From positions 56,745 through 120,744 of the forward strand of contig CAJUPU010000002.1 of the NCBI GenBank assembly GCA_910588495.1: DNA of 64,000 nt. The letters are read 5' to 3'. Source of the stretch: an uncultured Oscillospiraceae bacterium. GTDB lineage: Bacteria > Bacillota > Clostridia > Oscillospirales > Oscillospiraceae. How positions within the stretch are numbered: the stretch's first letter is position 1; each line of letters begins with the position of its first letter. Position numbers and translations under genes: made by a program. Below the pieces are notes generated by a model that worked only from the letters and a program-made list of their open reading frames with translations, was not told the origin of the DNA and did no database searches. Below are positions 43,755 to 52,074 of this stretch, piece by piece.

Positions 43755-44666
43755 ATGAAAAAACCGGTGCTGGTCATCATGGCCGCGGGCATGGGCAGCC
43801 GCTACGGCGGGCTCAAACAGATGGATCCCGTCGGCGGACACGGGCAGGTCATTTTGGATTACTCCATCTATGACGCCCGGCGGGCCGGGTTCGAAACGGT
43901 GGTCTTTGTCATCAAGGACGAGATCGAGGCGGATTTCAAGGAGCGAGTGGGCTCCCGCATCCAGCCCCATATGGATGTGCGCTACGCCTTCCAGCGCATG
44001 GACGATCTGCCCGAGGGCTATTCCATCCCGGAGGGACGGGTCAAGCCCTGGGGCACCGCCCAGGCGGCGCTGGCCGCCCGGCCCTTCATCGACGGCCCCT
44101 TCTCCATCATCAACGCCGACGACTACTACGGCCCCTCGGCCTTCCAGATCGTCTACGACTACCTGTCCGCCCGCCCCGGGGAGAACGAGTACGCCATGGT
44201 GGCCTACCGTTTGGAGAACACTGTCACCGACTACGGCCATGTGGCCCGGGGGGTGTGCCAAGTGGGGTCGGACGGCCTGCTCACCGGCATCGTGGAGCGG
44301 CTGCATATCGAAAAGGGCCCCCCTCCCCGGTTCACCGAGGACGGCGGGGAGACCTGGACCCAGCTCCCCGGCAGCACCATGGTGTCCATGAACTTCTGGG
44401 GGTTCGGTCCCTCCCTGCTGGACCGGGCGGCGGAGCGCTTCCCCGCCTTTTTGGACCGGGCACTGGCGCACGATCCCATGAAGGGGGAGTTCCTCCTCCC
44501 CACCCTGGTGGGCCAGCTCATCCAAGAGGGCCAGGCCACCGTGCGGGCCCTGTCCTCCGGGGACAAGTGGTACGGCGTCACCTATCAGGAGGACAAGCCC
44601 GCGGTGTCCGCCGCCATCGCCCGGATGACGGCGGAAGGGCTGTATCCCGACGATCTGTGGGGCTGA
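43755..44666 (+). CDS. Sugar-phosphate nucleotidyltransferase-like protein
   Basis: 303 residues from the ATG at 43755 (AAAGGAGG 9 bp upstream). The GT-A-like fold is visible from the pyrophosphorylase signature MAAGMGSRYGGLKQMDPVG, the GRVKPWGTAQAALAAR loop and the metal-binding IINADDYYG. This is a distinct branch from GalU and RmlA, seen in Clostridia; the sugar is unknown. Its position beside galT and galK suggests UDP-hexose formation, but it is on the opposite strand from them and shares a transcript with the cation antiporter. Confidence 0.8.
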   Translation: MKKPVLVIMAAGMGSRYGGLKQMDPVGGHGQVILDYSIYDARRAGFETVVFVIKDEIEADFKERVGSRIQPHMDVRYAFQRMDDLPEGYSIPEGRVKPWGTAQAALAARPFIDGPFSIINADDYYGPSAFQIVYDYLSARPGENEYAMVAYRLENTVTDYGHVARGVCQVGSDGLLTGIVERLHIEKGPPPRFTEDGGETWTQLPGSTMVSMNFWGFGPSLLDRAAERFPAFLDRALAHDPMKGEFLLPTLVGQLIQEGQATVRALSSGDKWYGVTYQEDKPAVSAAIARMTAEGLYPDDLWG

Positions 44667-44677
44667 GGCAGAACGTG

Positions 44678-44710
44678 AGAGCGGACCGGAGATCCGGTCC
44701 GCTCTTTTTT
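44678..44710 (+). terminator. Intrinsic terminator after the nucleotidyltransferase gene
   Basis: AGAGCGGACCGGA pairs with TCCGGTCCGCTCT, followed by six T. The second inverted-repeat element begins at the next base. Confidence 0.92.
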
Positions 44711-44874
44711 AGAACCTGTATCCACAGCCGAAAGCGCCGGATGGCCGAGGGATCTTTCCCACAGGCAAGGCGAATTTTCGCAGGAATAATTGGGTCTATT
44801 TCAAGAAGATCCAACGCGGCATGTGGGGAAAAGACCCGGCCAGGGGGTGGATCGAGGTTGTGGATACAGGTTCT
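44711..44874. repeat. 164-bp element with 16-bp terminal inverted repeats (copy 2)
   Basis: Same ends as copy 1 (AGAACCTGTATCCACA ... TGTGGATACAGGTTCT), inserted in the opposite orientation. It fills the whole space between a terminator and the galT stop codon (44880). Relative to copy 1 the interior differs at many positions but keeps several conserved blocks, suggesting an older, diverged family. Confidence 0.85.
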
Positions 44875-44879
44875 TACGG

Positions 44880-46394
44880 TCAGATGGTGCTCAGGAACTT
44901 CAGGAACCGCTCCTTCCCCTCCGGGGTGCGGGCGTATACGCCGCAGTGCTCCAGCACCCGGGCGAACACCTTGCCCGTCTCCGCCTTCACGATGTCCAGG
45001 GCGTTGTCCGCCGTGATCTCATAGTTTTTGGCAAATGCCTCTGCCCATCCCGCGTGCTTTTCCGTCCGCTCATCGGCCCGCAGGTCCTCCCCCTTGACCA
45101 GGCCGTCCGCCACCGCGGCCAGCTCCTCCTTCAGCCGGGCGGGGAGCACCGCCAGCCCCATCACCTCGATCAGGCCGATGTTCTCCTTCTTGATGTGGTG
45201 CAGCTCGGCGTGTGGATGGTACACCCCCAGGGGGTGCTCGGCGGTGGTGATGTTGTTGCGCAGCACCAGGTCCAGCTGGAATTTGTCCCCCCGCTTCCGG
45301 GCGATGGGGGTGATCGTATTGTGGGGTTCGCCCTCCGTCTCGGCGTAGATGAACGCCTCCTCGTCGGTGTACCCCCGCCAGGCGGTGAGGATCTTGTCCG
45401 CCAGCTCCACCAGCCGCTCCGGCTCCTTGGCGGCGAGGCGCACCACCGACATGGGCCACTTCACGATGCCCGCCTCCACGTCCTCAAACCCAGGGAAGGT
45501 GAAGGGGGTCTCCACCGGGGCCTTGGCCATGGCGAACTCGTACCGTCCGCCCTGGAAGTGGTCGTGGGCCAAAATGGAGCCGCCCACGATGGGCAGGTCC
45601 GCGTTGGAGCCCACGAAGTAGTGGGGGAACTGGCCCACGAAGTCCAGGAGCTTGGAGAAGCAGGCCCGGTCGATCTTCATGGGCACGTGCTGGCTGTTGA
45701 GGCAGATGCAGTGCTCGTTGTAGTACACATAGGGCGAATATTGGAGAAACCAGGGGGAGCCGTTGATGGTGATGGGCACGATCCGGTGGTTCTGCCGGGC
45801 GGGGTGGTTGACGCGCCCCGCGTAGCCCTCGTTCTCGGCGCACAGCTGGCACCGGGGATAGGCGGAGGCGGGCAGGTTCTTGGCCGCCGCGATGGCCTTG
45901 GGGTCCTTCTCCGGCTTGGACAGGTTGATGGTCACGTCCAGCTCGCCGTAAGGGGTGGGGGCCTTCCACTGGATGTCCTTGGCGATCCGGTCCCGGCGGA
46001 TGTAGTTGGTGTCCTGGCTGAACTTGTAGTACCAGTCGGTGGCCATCTTGGGGTCCCGCTCATAGCTGCGTTGGAACAGGTCCCGGACCTCGCTGGGCCG
46101 GGGCGTCAGCCGCCCCATGAGCTCGGTGTCGAACAGGTCCCGGTAGACCACGGAATTTTCCGCCAGAACACCGCGGGCGTAAGCGTCGTCCAGCAGCTCC
46201 TCCAATATGGGGTCCAGCTGGATCTTCTGGCTGTAGATATTGCTTTCCCACCAGAACTCCTCGCCGGGGTCGGTCCAGCTGTCCAGCTTCAAGGCGTCCA
46301 AAATGGTGTTGACGGCCCAGTCCTTTTCATAGGGCCAGATCAGATCGTTCTGGATGGCGTAGGCCACCAGCTTGGCAACGGCGTTATCGACCAT
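44880..46394 (-). CDS. galT: UDP-glucose--hexose-1-phosphate uridylyltransferase (class II GalT)
   Basis: 504 residues from the ATG at 46394 (GGGAGGGAG upstream), the length of the Firmicute GalT form, longer than the E. coli enzyme. Landmarks: PRCQLCAENEGYAGR, VYYNEHCICLNSQHVPM and the active-site GGSILAHDHFQGG with the HDHFQ motif, plus EPHNTITPIAR. It transfers UMP between UDP-glucose and galactose-1-phosphate. Directly downstream of galK (17 bp), forming a Leloir operon without galE or galM in view. Confidence 0.95.
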   Translation of the reverse strand: MVDNAVAKLVAYAIQNDLIWPYEKDWAVNTILDALKLDSWTDPGEEFWWESNIYSQKIQLDPILEELLDDAYARGVLAENSVVYRDLFDTELMGRLTPRPSEVRDLFQRSYERDPKMATDWYYKFSQDTNYIRRDRIAKDIQWKAPTPYGELDVTINLSKPEKDPKAIAAAKNLPASAYPRCQLCAENEGYAGRVNHPARQNHRIVPITINGSPWFLQYSPYVYYNEHCICLNSQHVPMKIDRACFSKLLDFVGQFPHYFVGSNADLPIVGGSILAHDHFQGGRYEFAMAKAPVETPFTFPGFEDVEAGIVKWPMSVVRLAAKEPERLVELADKILTAWRGYTDEEAFIYAETEGEPHNTITPIARKRGDKFQLDLVLRNNITTAEHPLGVYHPHAELHHIKKENIGLIEVMGLAVLPARLKEELAAVADGLVKGEDLRADERTEKHAGWAEAFAKNYEITADNALDIVKAETGKVFARVLEHCGVYARTPEGKERFLKFLSTI

Positions 46395-46411
46395 AAAACT
46401 CGCTCCCTCCC

Positions 46412-47710
46412 TCATTCCGCCACTACGCATCCGCCCTGGGGACGGATGTGGAGCACATGGCACTTGCCCTGGCCCAGCAGGGCCTCCATGCCCGACTTGA
46501 ACAGGGACAGCTTGTCCTCGGGCACCCAGGCCTGGATGGTGCCCGCGAAGCCGCCGCCGTGGACCCGGGCGGCCCCCGTTCCGTCCAGCAGCTCCTGGGC
46601 CACCGCCAGCACCACCGGGATGGCCTGCCGGCGGGGGTCGGAGATGGACCAGGTATTTTGCAGATGGAGGCCGGAGGACCGGCCGGAGGCGTTCACCAGG
46701 GCCAGGAAGCGGCCGAAATCCCCGTCCTTCAGGGCCTGGGCCTCCTGGACCGCCCGGCTGTCGTCGTCGTAATAGTGCATGGCCCGGAGCACCGCCCGGT
46801 CGCCGCACTCCCGGCGCACCACCCCCAGGGCAGAGCGGAAATGCTGCCGGGGCACGTCCCGCAGCACCTTTTTACCAAAACAGGCCGCCACCGCCCCCAT
46901 CTCCCGGGTGACGGCGGCATAGTCGTCCGTCAGGTCGCCGTGGCTGGAGCAGGTGTCCACGATGCACAGCACATGGCCGGACCGGGTGAAGTCATAGTCC
47001 ACCCGCTCCACCACCGGATCGGAGGGGTCGTTGAAGTCGATGGCCACGCAGGCTCCCACCGACGAGCCCATCTGGTCCATCAGGCCGCAGGGCTTGCCGA
47101 AGTAGACGTTCTCGGCGTACTGGCCGATCTTGGCGATGGCCACAGGGTCCAGCTCGTCCCGGCAGCAGAAGTGGTTGAAGATATTGCCCACCAGGGTCTC
47201 ATAGGCGGCGGAGGAGGACAGGCCGGAGCCGGACAGCACAGTGGAGGTGGCGCAGGCGTCGAAGCCGGACAGCTCATACCCCGACTCCTTGATCTTGGCG
47301 GCCACCCCCCGCACCAGGGCGGCGGAGGTGTTCTCCTCCTTCTTCCTGGGGGCCAGGTCGTTCAGATCGATCTCCAGGACCGGGTAGCCCTCAGACTGGA
47401 TGCGCACCACATGGAGGCCGTTGGGGGCGGCGCAGGCCAGCATGTCCAGATCCACGCTGCCGCACAGCACATGGCCGTGCTGGTGGTCGGTGTGGTTGCC
47501 GCCGATCTCCGTGCGGCCGGGGCCGGAGAACAGGGCCGCGCCCTGGGCGCCCGCCCCGTACCGGGCGGCGAAGGTCTCCACCGTATGGACGCACCGCGCC
47601 CTTGCCTCGTCCAGCCGCCGGGCGCTGCCGTCCAGGGCGTAGAGGGCGGCCAGGGCCTGGTCATAGGTCCCGTTTTTCAGGGCGCTCAAAAGCTGTATAC
47701 AGTCAGACAT
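46412..47710 (-). CDS. galK: Galactokinase
   Basis: 432 residues from the ATG at 47710, preceded by GAGGTGA; an ATG seven codons earlier is less well placed. GHMP-kinase motifs: galactokinase signature GPGRTEIGGNHTDHQHG, ATP loop STVLSGSGLSSSAAYE and C-terminal VHGGGFAGTIQAW. Phosphorylates galactose at C1. First gene of the galK-galT operon. Confidence 0.96.
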   Translation of the reverse strand: MSDCIQLLSALKNGTYDQALAALYALDGSARRLDEARARCVHTVETFAARYGAGAQGAALFSGPGRTEIGGNHTDHQHGHVLCGSVDLDMLACAAPNGLHVVRIQSEGYPVLEIDLNDLAPRKKEENTSAALVRGVAAKIKESGYELSGFDACATSTVLSGSGLSSSAAYETLVGNIFNHFCCRDELDPVAIAKIGQYAENVYFGKPCGLMDQMGSSVGACVAIDFNDPSDPVVERVDYDFTRSGHVLCIVDTCSSHGDLTDDYAAVTREMGAVAACFGKKVLRDVPRQHFRSALGVVRRECGDRAVLRAMHYYDDDSRAVQEAQALKDGDFGRFLALVNASGRSSGLHLQNTWSISDPRRQAIPVVLAVAQELLDGTGAARVHGGGFAGTIQAWVPEDKLSLFKSGMEALLGQGKCHVLHIRPQGGCVVAE

Positions 47711-47780
47711 CGCTCTCACCTCATTCGTCATTGTCGCAGAGCCGGGACGGCCGGACGCCGCCCCTCATTCCATCCTTTAT

Positions 47781-47809
47781 ACCATATCACAACGGGCACT
47801 TTTTGGCAA
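47781..47809 (-). promoter_or_regulatory. Promoter of the galK-galT operon
   Basis: Minus-strand TTGCCA-N17-TATGGT with a TGA extension before the -10 box; TATAAA overlaps just downstream. Confidence 0.65.
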
Positions 47810-47830
47810 GTTCCGCTTTGACCGGACGGG

Positions 47831-47869
47831 CGCAAAAACGCCCCGCGCACGGCGCGGGGCGTTTTTGCG
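47831..47869. terminator. Terminator of the deacetylase gene
   Basis: An 18-bp near-perfect inverted repeat (CGCAAAAACGCCCCGCGC and its complement) with A/T tracts at both sides. It ends the minus-strand gene stopping at 47872 and separates it from the galK promoter. Confidence 0.88.
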
Positions 47870-47871
47870 GT

Positions 47872-49704
47872 TCAGTCCTTTTCCAGCAGCTCCAGCAGCT
47901 CCTCCCCCGTCAGATCCATGGCCTCGATGTCGAAGCGGTCCATGGCCCGGAGGGTCTGGGGCAGGCCCTTCACCAAGGTGTTCACCCCGGGGATGGTGGT
48001 GACGGTGGCGTAGAACCCCTCCCGGGCCAGCAGGATCTCGCTCAAGGGAGAGCACTGGCCGTAGGGGTAGGCCAAAATATCCACCTTGCGGCCCAGGGCG
48101 GGCTCCACCACCTCCCGGAACCGGGCGCAGTCTCCCTGGAGGAACGCGATATAGTCCTTCTCGCTCTCCCCCTCCCGCTGGAGGACACCGTGGCGGATAG
48201 GGTCCGGGTCCCGCCCCTCCACCTCGTGGATGTCGTAGCCGTGGCTGCCGATGGTCACCAGCCCCGTGTCCTCCAACGCCCTGGCCTGCTCCGCCGTGAA
48301 GTGGGGGGTCATGGCCTGGCCGGTGTCCTTGTAGGTGTCCTTGCCCACCGAACAGCCGATAACGTAAATGGTTGCCTTCATCTGGTACTTTTCCAGGATG
48401 GGCAGGCCGATCTCCAGATTGCTGGCGTAGCCGTCGTCGAAGGTGATGACCACCGGCCGGTCCGGGAGCTCGACCCCCTTCTCCACATAGGCCCGCAGGT
48501 CGGCCATGGTGACGGAGGTGTATCCCGCCTCCGTCAGCGCCGCCAGATGCTCGTCCAGCCGGTCCCCGGACACGGTGGTCTCCGACAGGTGGTGGTACAT
48601 CAAAATGGGCACCCGGGCGGTGTAGGACCTGCCCTCCTTCAGCGCGGCGGCCTGTGTCAGGCTGGCCCGGCCGCTGTCCGCCGTGCGGTAGACGCCGAAC
48701 TCCTCGGGGCAGTACACAGAGCTGTCGTCGAACATCCGGGCCAGCATCATCTCCCCCACGGCGGTGCGGAAGCAGCTGGGGGTGTAGAAATACCGGGGGT
48801 CCTGGCTGACGGAGCTGGAGGTGAAGTCCCAGTAGGGGGTCACCCGGCCCAGGGCGGTGAAGAAGTCCTCCACCTCCTTCTGTGGATACCGGGCCAGATA
48901 GTCCCCGTACAGTGGGACCGCCGCCACCACCAGGTTCACCCCCGCCTGCTCGCACAGATCTCGGATGGCGGCTATGCTGGCGATACACTCCCTCTGCCAC
49001 TGCTGGGTCCAGGGGGCGGGCAGGTCGGTGAATTCGGGATGGAGGGCCAGATAGTCCTCCAGATCCCCCGCGCCGATGGCCTCCACGTCCTCGCCGGAGT
49101 AGTCGATGGCCCCGGTGGCAGGGTCGTACCAGTCCTGGGGGCCGGGCAACAGGCTGTCCTCCCCCATCCATTTCAGCTTCCGGAAGCTGTGGCCGGCGTT
49201 GGCGAAGAGATAACGGGCGTAATAGGCCAAGGGGGAGCTGCCGTCCAGCTGATAGGGCATGGCCTCGGTGACGGCCCGGTCCTCCCCGGCGCGGGCCCCG
49301 CCGTTCTCCACCGTCACGGTGAGCAGCAGGTTCTTCACCTCGTAGTGCTCCACCAGCCAACGGGCGAACCGCTCCATGTCCCCCATGTCCATGGTGCGCA
49401 GGGAGAGATTGTAGAACCTGGCATCGAAATACGCGTCCAGCGCCTGGGTGGGCCAGGCCCCGGCAGCGGGACCGCCCAGGACGTAGGAGTCGAACTCCCC
49501 GTGGTGCTGTTCCAGGTAGGAGAATTTGGCGGTCCGGGCATTGTTGGTCATGTCGTAGGACCACTGGCCCAGCAACCGGTCCCCGAACACGCCGAAGGGG
49601 TCCACGATAAGGTTGAGCAGCATCCAGCACATCAGGCAGGCCGCCAGCGCCCCGGCGGCGATGATGGGACCCCGGCGGCGGGCCCGTCCTTTTTTCCGCT
49701 CCAT
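47872..49704 (-). CDS. SGNH-like domain fused to NodB polysaccharide deacetylase, membrane-anchored
   Basis: 610 residues. A basic N-terminus and one TM helix (about 13-32) place the rest outside. Residues about 40-370 resemble the SGNH/DltD-AlgJ type domain (SYVLGGPAAGAWPTQALDAY, then FYNLSLRTMDMGDMERF), but the block that normally reads GxS reads GGPAA (77-81), so the nucleophile appears missing. Residues about 385-600 are a NodB domain: PILMYHHLSE, the metal/catalytic TFDDGY near 420, SHGYDIH near 487 and AYPYGQCS. The likely role is de-N-acetylation or related trimming of a cell-wall polymer, with the first domain for binding or acyl transfer. Confidence 0.83.
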   Translation of the reverse strand: MERKKGRARRRGPIIAAGALAACLMCWMLLNLIVDPFGVFGDRLLGQWSYDMTNNARTAKFSYLEQHHGEFDSYVLGGPAAGAWPTQALDAYFDARFYNLSLRTMDMGDMERFARWLVEHYEVKNLLLTVTVENGGARAGEDRAVTEAMPYQLDGSSPLAYYARYLFANAGHSFRKLKWMGEDSLLPGPQDWYDPATGAIDYSGEDVEAIGAGDLEDYLALHPEFTDLPAPWTQQWQRECIASIAAIRDLCEQAGVNLVVAAVPLYGDYLARYPQKEVEDFFTALGRVTPYWDFTSSSVSQDPRYFYTPSCFRTAVGEMMLARMFDDSSVYCPEEFGVYRTADSGRASLTQAAALKEGRSYTARVPILMYHHLSETTVSGDRLDEHLAALTEAGYTSVTMADLRAYVEKGVELPDRPVVITFDDGYASNLEIGLPILEKYQMKATIYVIGCSVGKDTYKDTGQAMTPHFTAEQARALEDTGLVTIGSHGYDIHEVEGRDPDPIRHGVLQREGESEKDYIAFLQGDCARFREVVEPALGRKVDILAYPYGQCSPLSEILLAREGFYATVTTIPGVNTLVKGLPQTLRAMDRFDIEAMDLTGEELLELLEKD

Positions 49705-49793
49705 GGCTCCTCCCCCTCTCCTTCTCTCTTTGGGATCTTGAAACGGTGAGCAACAGCGTGATAGGGTATTCTACCACGTTCCCACATCATCTG

Positions 49794-50726
49794 TCAATCC
49801 AGCGGCCCGGCGCTCCCCGCCCCTCCCCCGCCCTGCCCCCTCTCCCTGCGGTAGGCCGACGGGGCGATGCCCTTCAGCTCCCGAAAGGTCTTGGTGAAGT
49901 AGCTGGCGTCCTCAAAGCCGCACTGCGCCCCGATCTCGGCCACGTCCTCCCGGGTGGAGGACAGCAGCTGGGCGGCCTTTTGGATCCGGAACTGCTTCAG
50001 ATAACGGATGGGCGAGGCGCCGATGGTGCCGCGGAAGCAGCGCAGACACTCGCTCTGGCTGACGGCCGCGCTCCCGGCGATGTCCGCCACGCTGATGCGG
50101 GCGGCGTAGTTCTCCTCGATGAACCGGAGCATCCGTTTGATCCGCTCCTCGTCCCGCAGCGCCCGCTTGGCGGGGACGGCGGCGCCCGCCGGGCGGTTGC
50201 GGGACAGGAGGAAGGCCAGCCGGGACAGCGCCTCCCGCACCTGGAGGTCGTGGCCCGGCTCCTCCTCCACACAGCTCTTCCACGCCCCGCGGACGGCCTC
50301 CAGCGCCGGGGCATGCCACGGCTGGGAGCCGTCGAAATGGATGCTCTGCCGGGCGCCGTCCGCGATCAGCGGCTGGATGTAGTTCTGCCAAAAAACGCTG
50401 TCCACACTCCCCCCCACCAGCCGGGGGTGGAACACCGCAGAGTGGAGCAGGCAGACCCTCCCCTCTTGGGGCCAAAGGGCGTGGAGCACCTCGGCGTTGA
50501 GGAAGAAGCCCTCCCCCTGCCGGACGGTGAAGCGCTCCGCCCCCGCGCCCACCACCGCCGTCCCCCGGAGGATCGTGCCGATCTCCAGGTCCGGGTGCCA
50601 GTGCCAAGGCACCGGCTCCCGGGCCAGGTCCTCCTCGAAGCAGACGATGGGGAACAGCCCCGTGCCGTATTGGACCAGCTCCTTCTTCCCCGGGTCCGTT
50701 TTCAGTGCGCAGGATGTGCGTATCAT
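49794..50726 (-). CDS. AraC-family transcriptional regulator
   Basis: 310 residues from the ATG at 50726 (GGAGGGG 5 bp upstream). N-terminal cupin-like sensor (WHWHPDLEIGTILRGTAVV, GEGFFLNAEVLHAL) and C-terminal double helix-turn-helix (ISVADIAGSAAVSQSECLR; IGAQCGFEDASYFTKTFREL). The tail is Gly-rich. Divergent from an MFS transporter gene with overlapping promoters, so the transporter is its most likely target; the effector is unknown. Confidence 0.9.
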   Translation of the reverse strand: MIRTSCALKTDPGKKELVQYGTGLFPIVCFEEDLAREPVPWHWHPDLEIGTILRGTAVVGAGAERFTVRQGEGFFLNAEVLHALWPQEGRVCLLHSAVFHPRLVGGSVDSVFWQNYIQPLIADGARQSIHFDGSQPWHAPALEAVRGAWKSCVEEEPGHDLQVREALSRLAFLLSRNRPAGAAVPAKRALRDEERIKRMLRFIEENYAARISVADIAGSAAVSQSECLRCFRGTIGASPIRYLKQFRIQKAAQLLSSTREDVAEIGAQCGFEDASYFTKTFRELKGIAPSAYRRERGQGGGGAGSAGPLD

Positions 50727-50780
50727 CGCGTCCCCCTCCAATCTTGACTGGATCGTCATAGAAAGCTGGCGGGATCGTCC

Positions 50781-50809
50781 TAACAGCTCCCCGCCGCCGC
50801 TGATATAAT
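50781..50809 (+). promoter_or_regulatory. Promoter of the MFS gene
   Basis: Extended -10 box TGATATAAT (hexamer 50804-50809) with a poor -35 region (TAACAG), as expected for an activator-dependent promoter. Confidence 0.6.
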
Positions 50810-50836
50810 CATAGCAAGATCGAGGAGGGAACGCAA
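50808..50836 (-). promoter_or_regulatory. Promoter of the araC-type gene
   Basis: Minus-strand TTGCGT-N17-TATGAT with TGC before the -10 box. Its -10 box overlaps the MFS -10 box by two bases, so the two promoters cannot be occupied together. Confidence 0.6.
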
Positions 50837-50837
50837 C

Positions 50838-51998
50838 ATGACACATCTGCTTTTAGCGGTGATCTACCTGTCTTTCATCAGCCTGGGCCTGCCCGACTCC
50901 CTGCTGGGGGCCGCCTGGCCGTCCATGTACGGGCAATTCGGCGTCCCGGTGTCCTTCGCCGGGATCGTATCCATGGTCGTCTCCGGGGGGACCATCGTCT
51001 CCAGCCTCCACAGCGACCGGCTCACCCGGGCCCTGGGCGCGGGAAAGGTGACCGCCGTCAGCGTGGGCATGACGGCGGCGGCCCTGTTCGGCTTCTCCAT
51101 CAGCCGCTCCTTCTGGATGCTGTGCCTGTGGGCCATCCCCTACGGGCTGGGGGCCGGGAGCGTGGACGCGGCGCTGAACAACTACGTGGCCCTCCATTAC
51201 GCCAGCCGCCACATGAGCTGGCTGCACTGCATGTGGGGCCTGGGGGCGTCCATCGGGCCGTATATCATCGGATACGCCCTGGCGGGAGGATCGCCGTGGA
51301 ACACGGGCTACCGCTGGATCGCCCTGATGCAGGTGGGGCTGAGCGCGGTGCTGTTCCTCACCCTGCCCCTGTGGCGCACCTCCCGGGAGGAGCGCGGCGG
51401 CCAGGTCCCGCCCGCCCCCCTCTCCCTGGGGGAGATCGTCCGCATCCCCGGCGCCAAGGCCGTCATGGTCACCTTTTTCTGCTACTGCGCCCTGGAGCAG
51501 ACCGCCATGCTCTGGGCCAGCAGCTACCTGGTGCTGCACCGGGGCGTCCCCGCCGAAACAGCCGCCGGCTTCGCCGGCCTGTTCTGCATCGGGATCGCGG
51601 CGGGCCGTGGTCTGAGCGGATTTTTGACCCTGCGGCTGACCGACAGCCAGATGATCCGCCTGGGGCAGTCGGTCATCGCCCTGGGTATCGCGGCGGTGCT
51701 GCTCCCCTTTGGCCAGGGCGTCACCCTGGCCGGACTGATCCTCATCGGCCTGGGGTGCGCCCCCATCTACCCCAGCGTGATCCACTCCACCCCGGACCAC
51801 TTCGGCGCGGACCGGTCCCAGGCCGTGATCGGCGTGGAGATGGCCAGCGCCTATGTGGGCACCTGCCTCATGCCGCCGCTGTTCGGCCTCATGGCGGCCC
51901 ACATCCATGTGGCGCTGTTCCCGGTCTACCTGCTGGCCCTGCTGGCGGGGATGGCCCTCTCCCACCGGCGGCTGCTCCGCGGCGGCAGGGGCCGCTAG
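50838..51998 (+). CDS. MFS transporter
   Basis: 386 residues with about twelve TM helices. Typical MFS elements: SDRLTRALGAGKVT between TM2 and TM3 (the GxxxDRxGRR-type loop), PYGLGAGSVDAALNNYVA in TM4-5, a cytoplasmic loop around RTSREERGGQ, and GLGCAPIYPSVIHSTP in the C-half. It is closest in style to the FucP/YfkF-like sugar or drug exporters; the substrate cannot be told. AGGAGGGA precedes the ATG. Controlled presumably by the divergent AraC regulator. Confidence 0.88.
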   Translation: MTHLLLAVIYLSFISLGLPDSLLGAAWPSMYGQFGVPVSFAGIVSMVVSGGTIVSSLHSDRLTRALGAGKVTAVSVGMTAAALFGFSISRSFWMLCLWAIPYGLGAGSVDAALNNYVALHYASRHMSWLHCMWGLGASIGPYIIGYALAGGSPWNTGYRWIALMQVGLSAVLFLTLPLWRTSREERGGQVPPAPLSLGEIVRIPGAKAVMVTFFCYCALEQTAMLWASSYLVLHRGVPAETAAGFAGLFCIGIAAGRGLSGFLTLRLTDSQMIRLGQSVIALGIAAVLLPFGQGVTLAGLILIGLGCAPIYPSVIHSTPDHFGADRSQAVIGVEMASAYVGTCLMPPLFGLMAAHIHVALFPVYLLALLAGMALSHRRLLRGGRGR

Positions 51999-52012
51999 AC
52001 CCAGCGGAGGGC

Positions 52013-52057
52013 AAAAGGACCGGACGGTCTCTCCCGGGGAGGCCGTCCGGTCCGTTT
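52013..52057. terminator. Bidirectional terminator
   Basis: GGACCGGACGG pairs with CCGTCCGGTCC; TTTT follows on the minus strand (for guaA) and GTTTG on the plus strand (for the MFS gene). Confidence 0.8.
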
Positions 52058-52074
52058 GTCTGGGTGCGCCCCGC

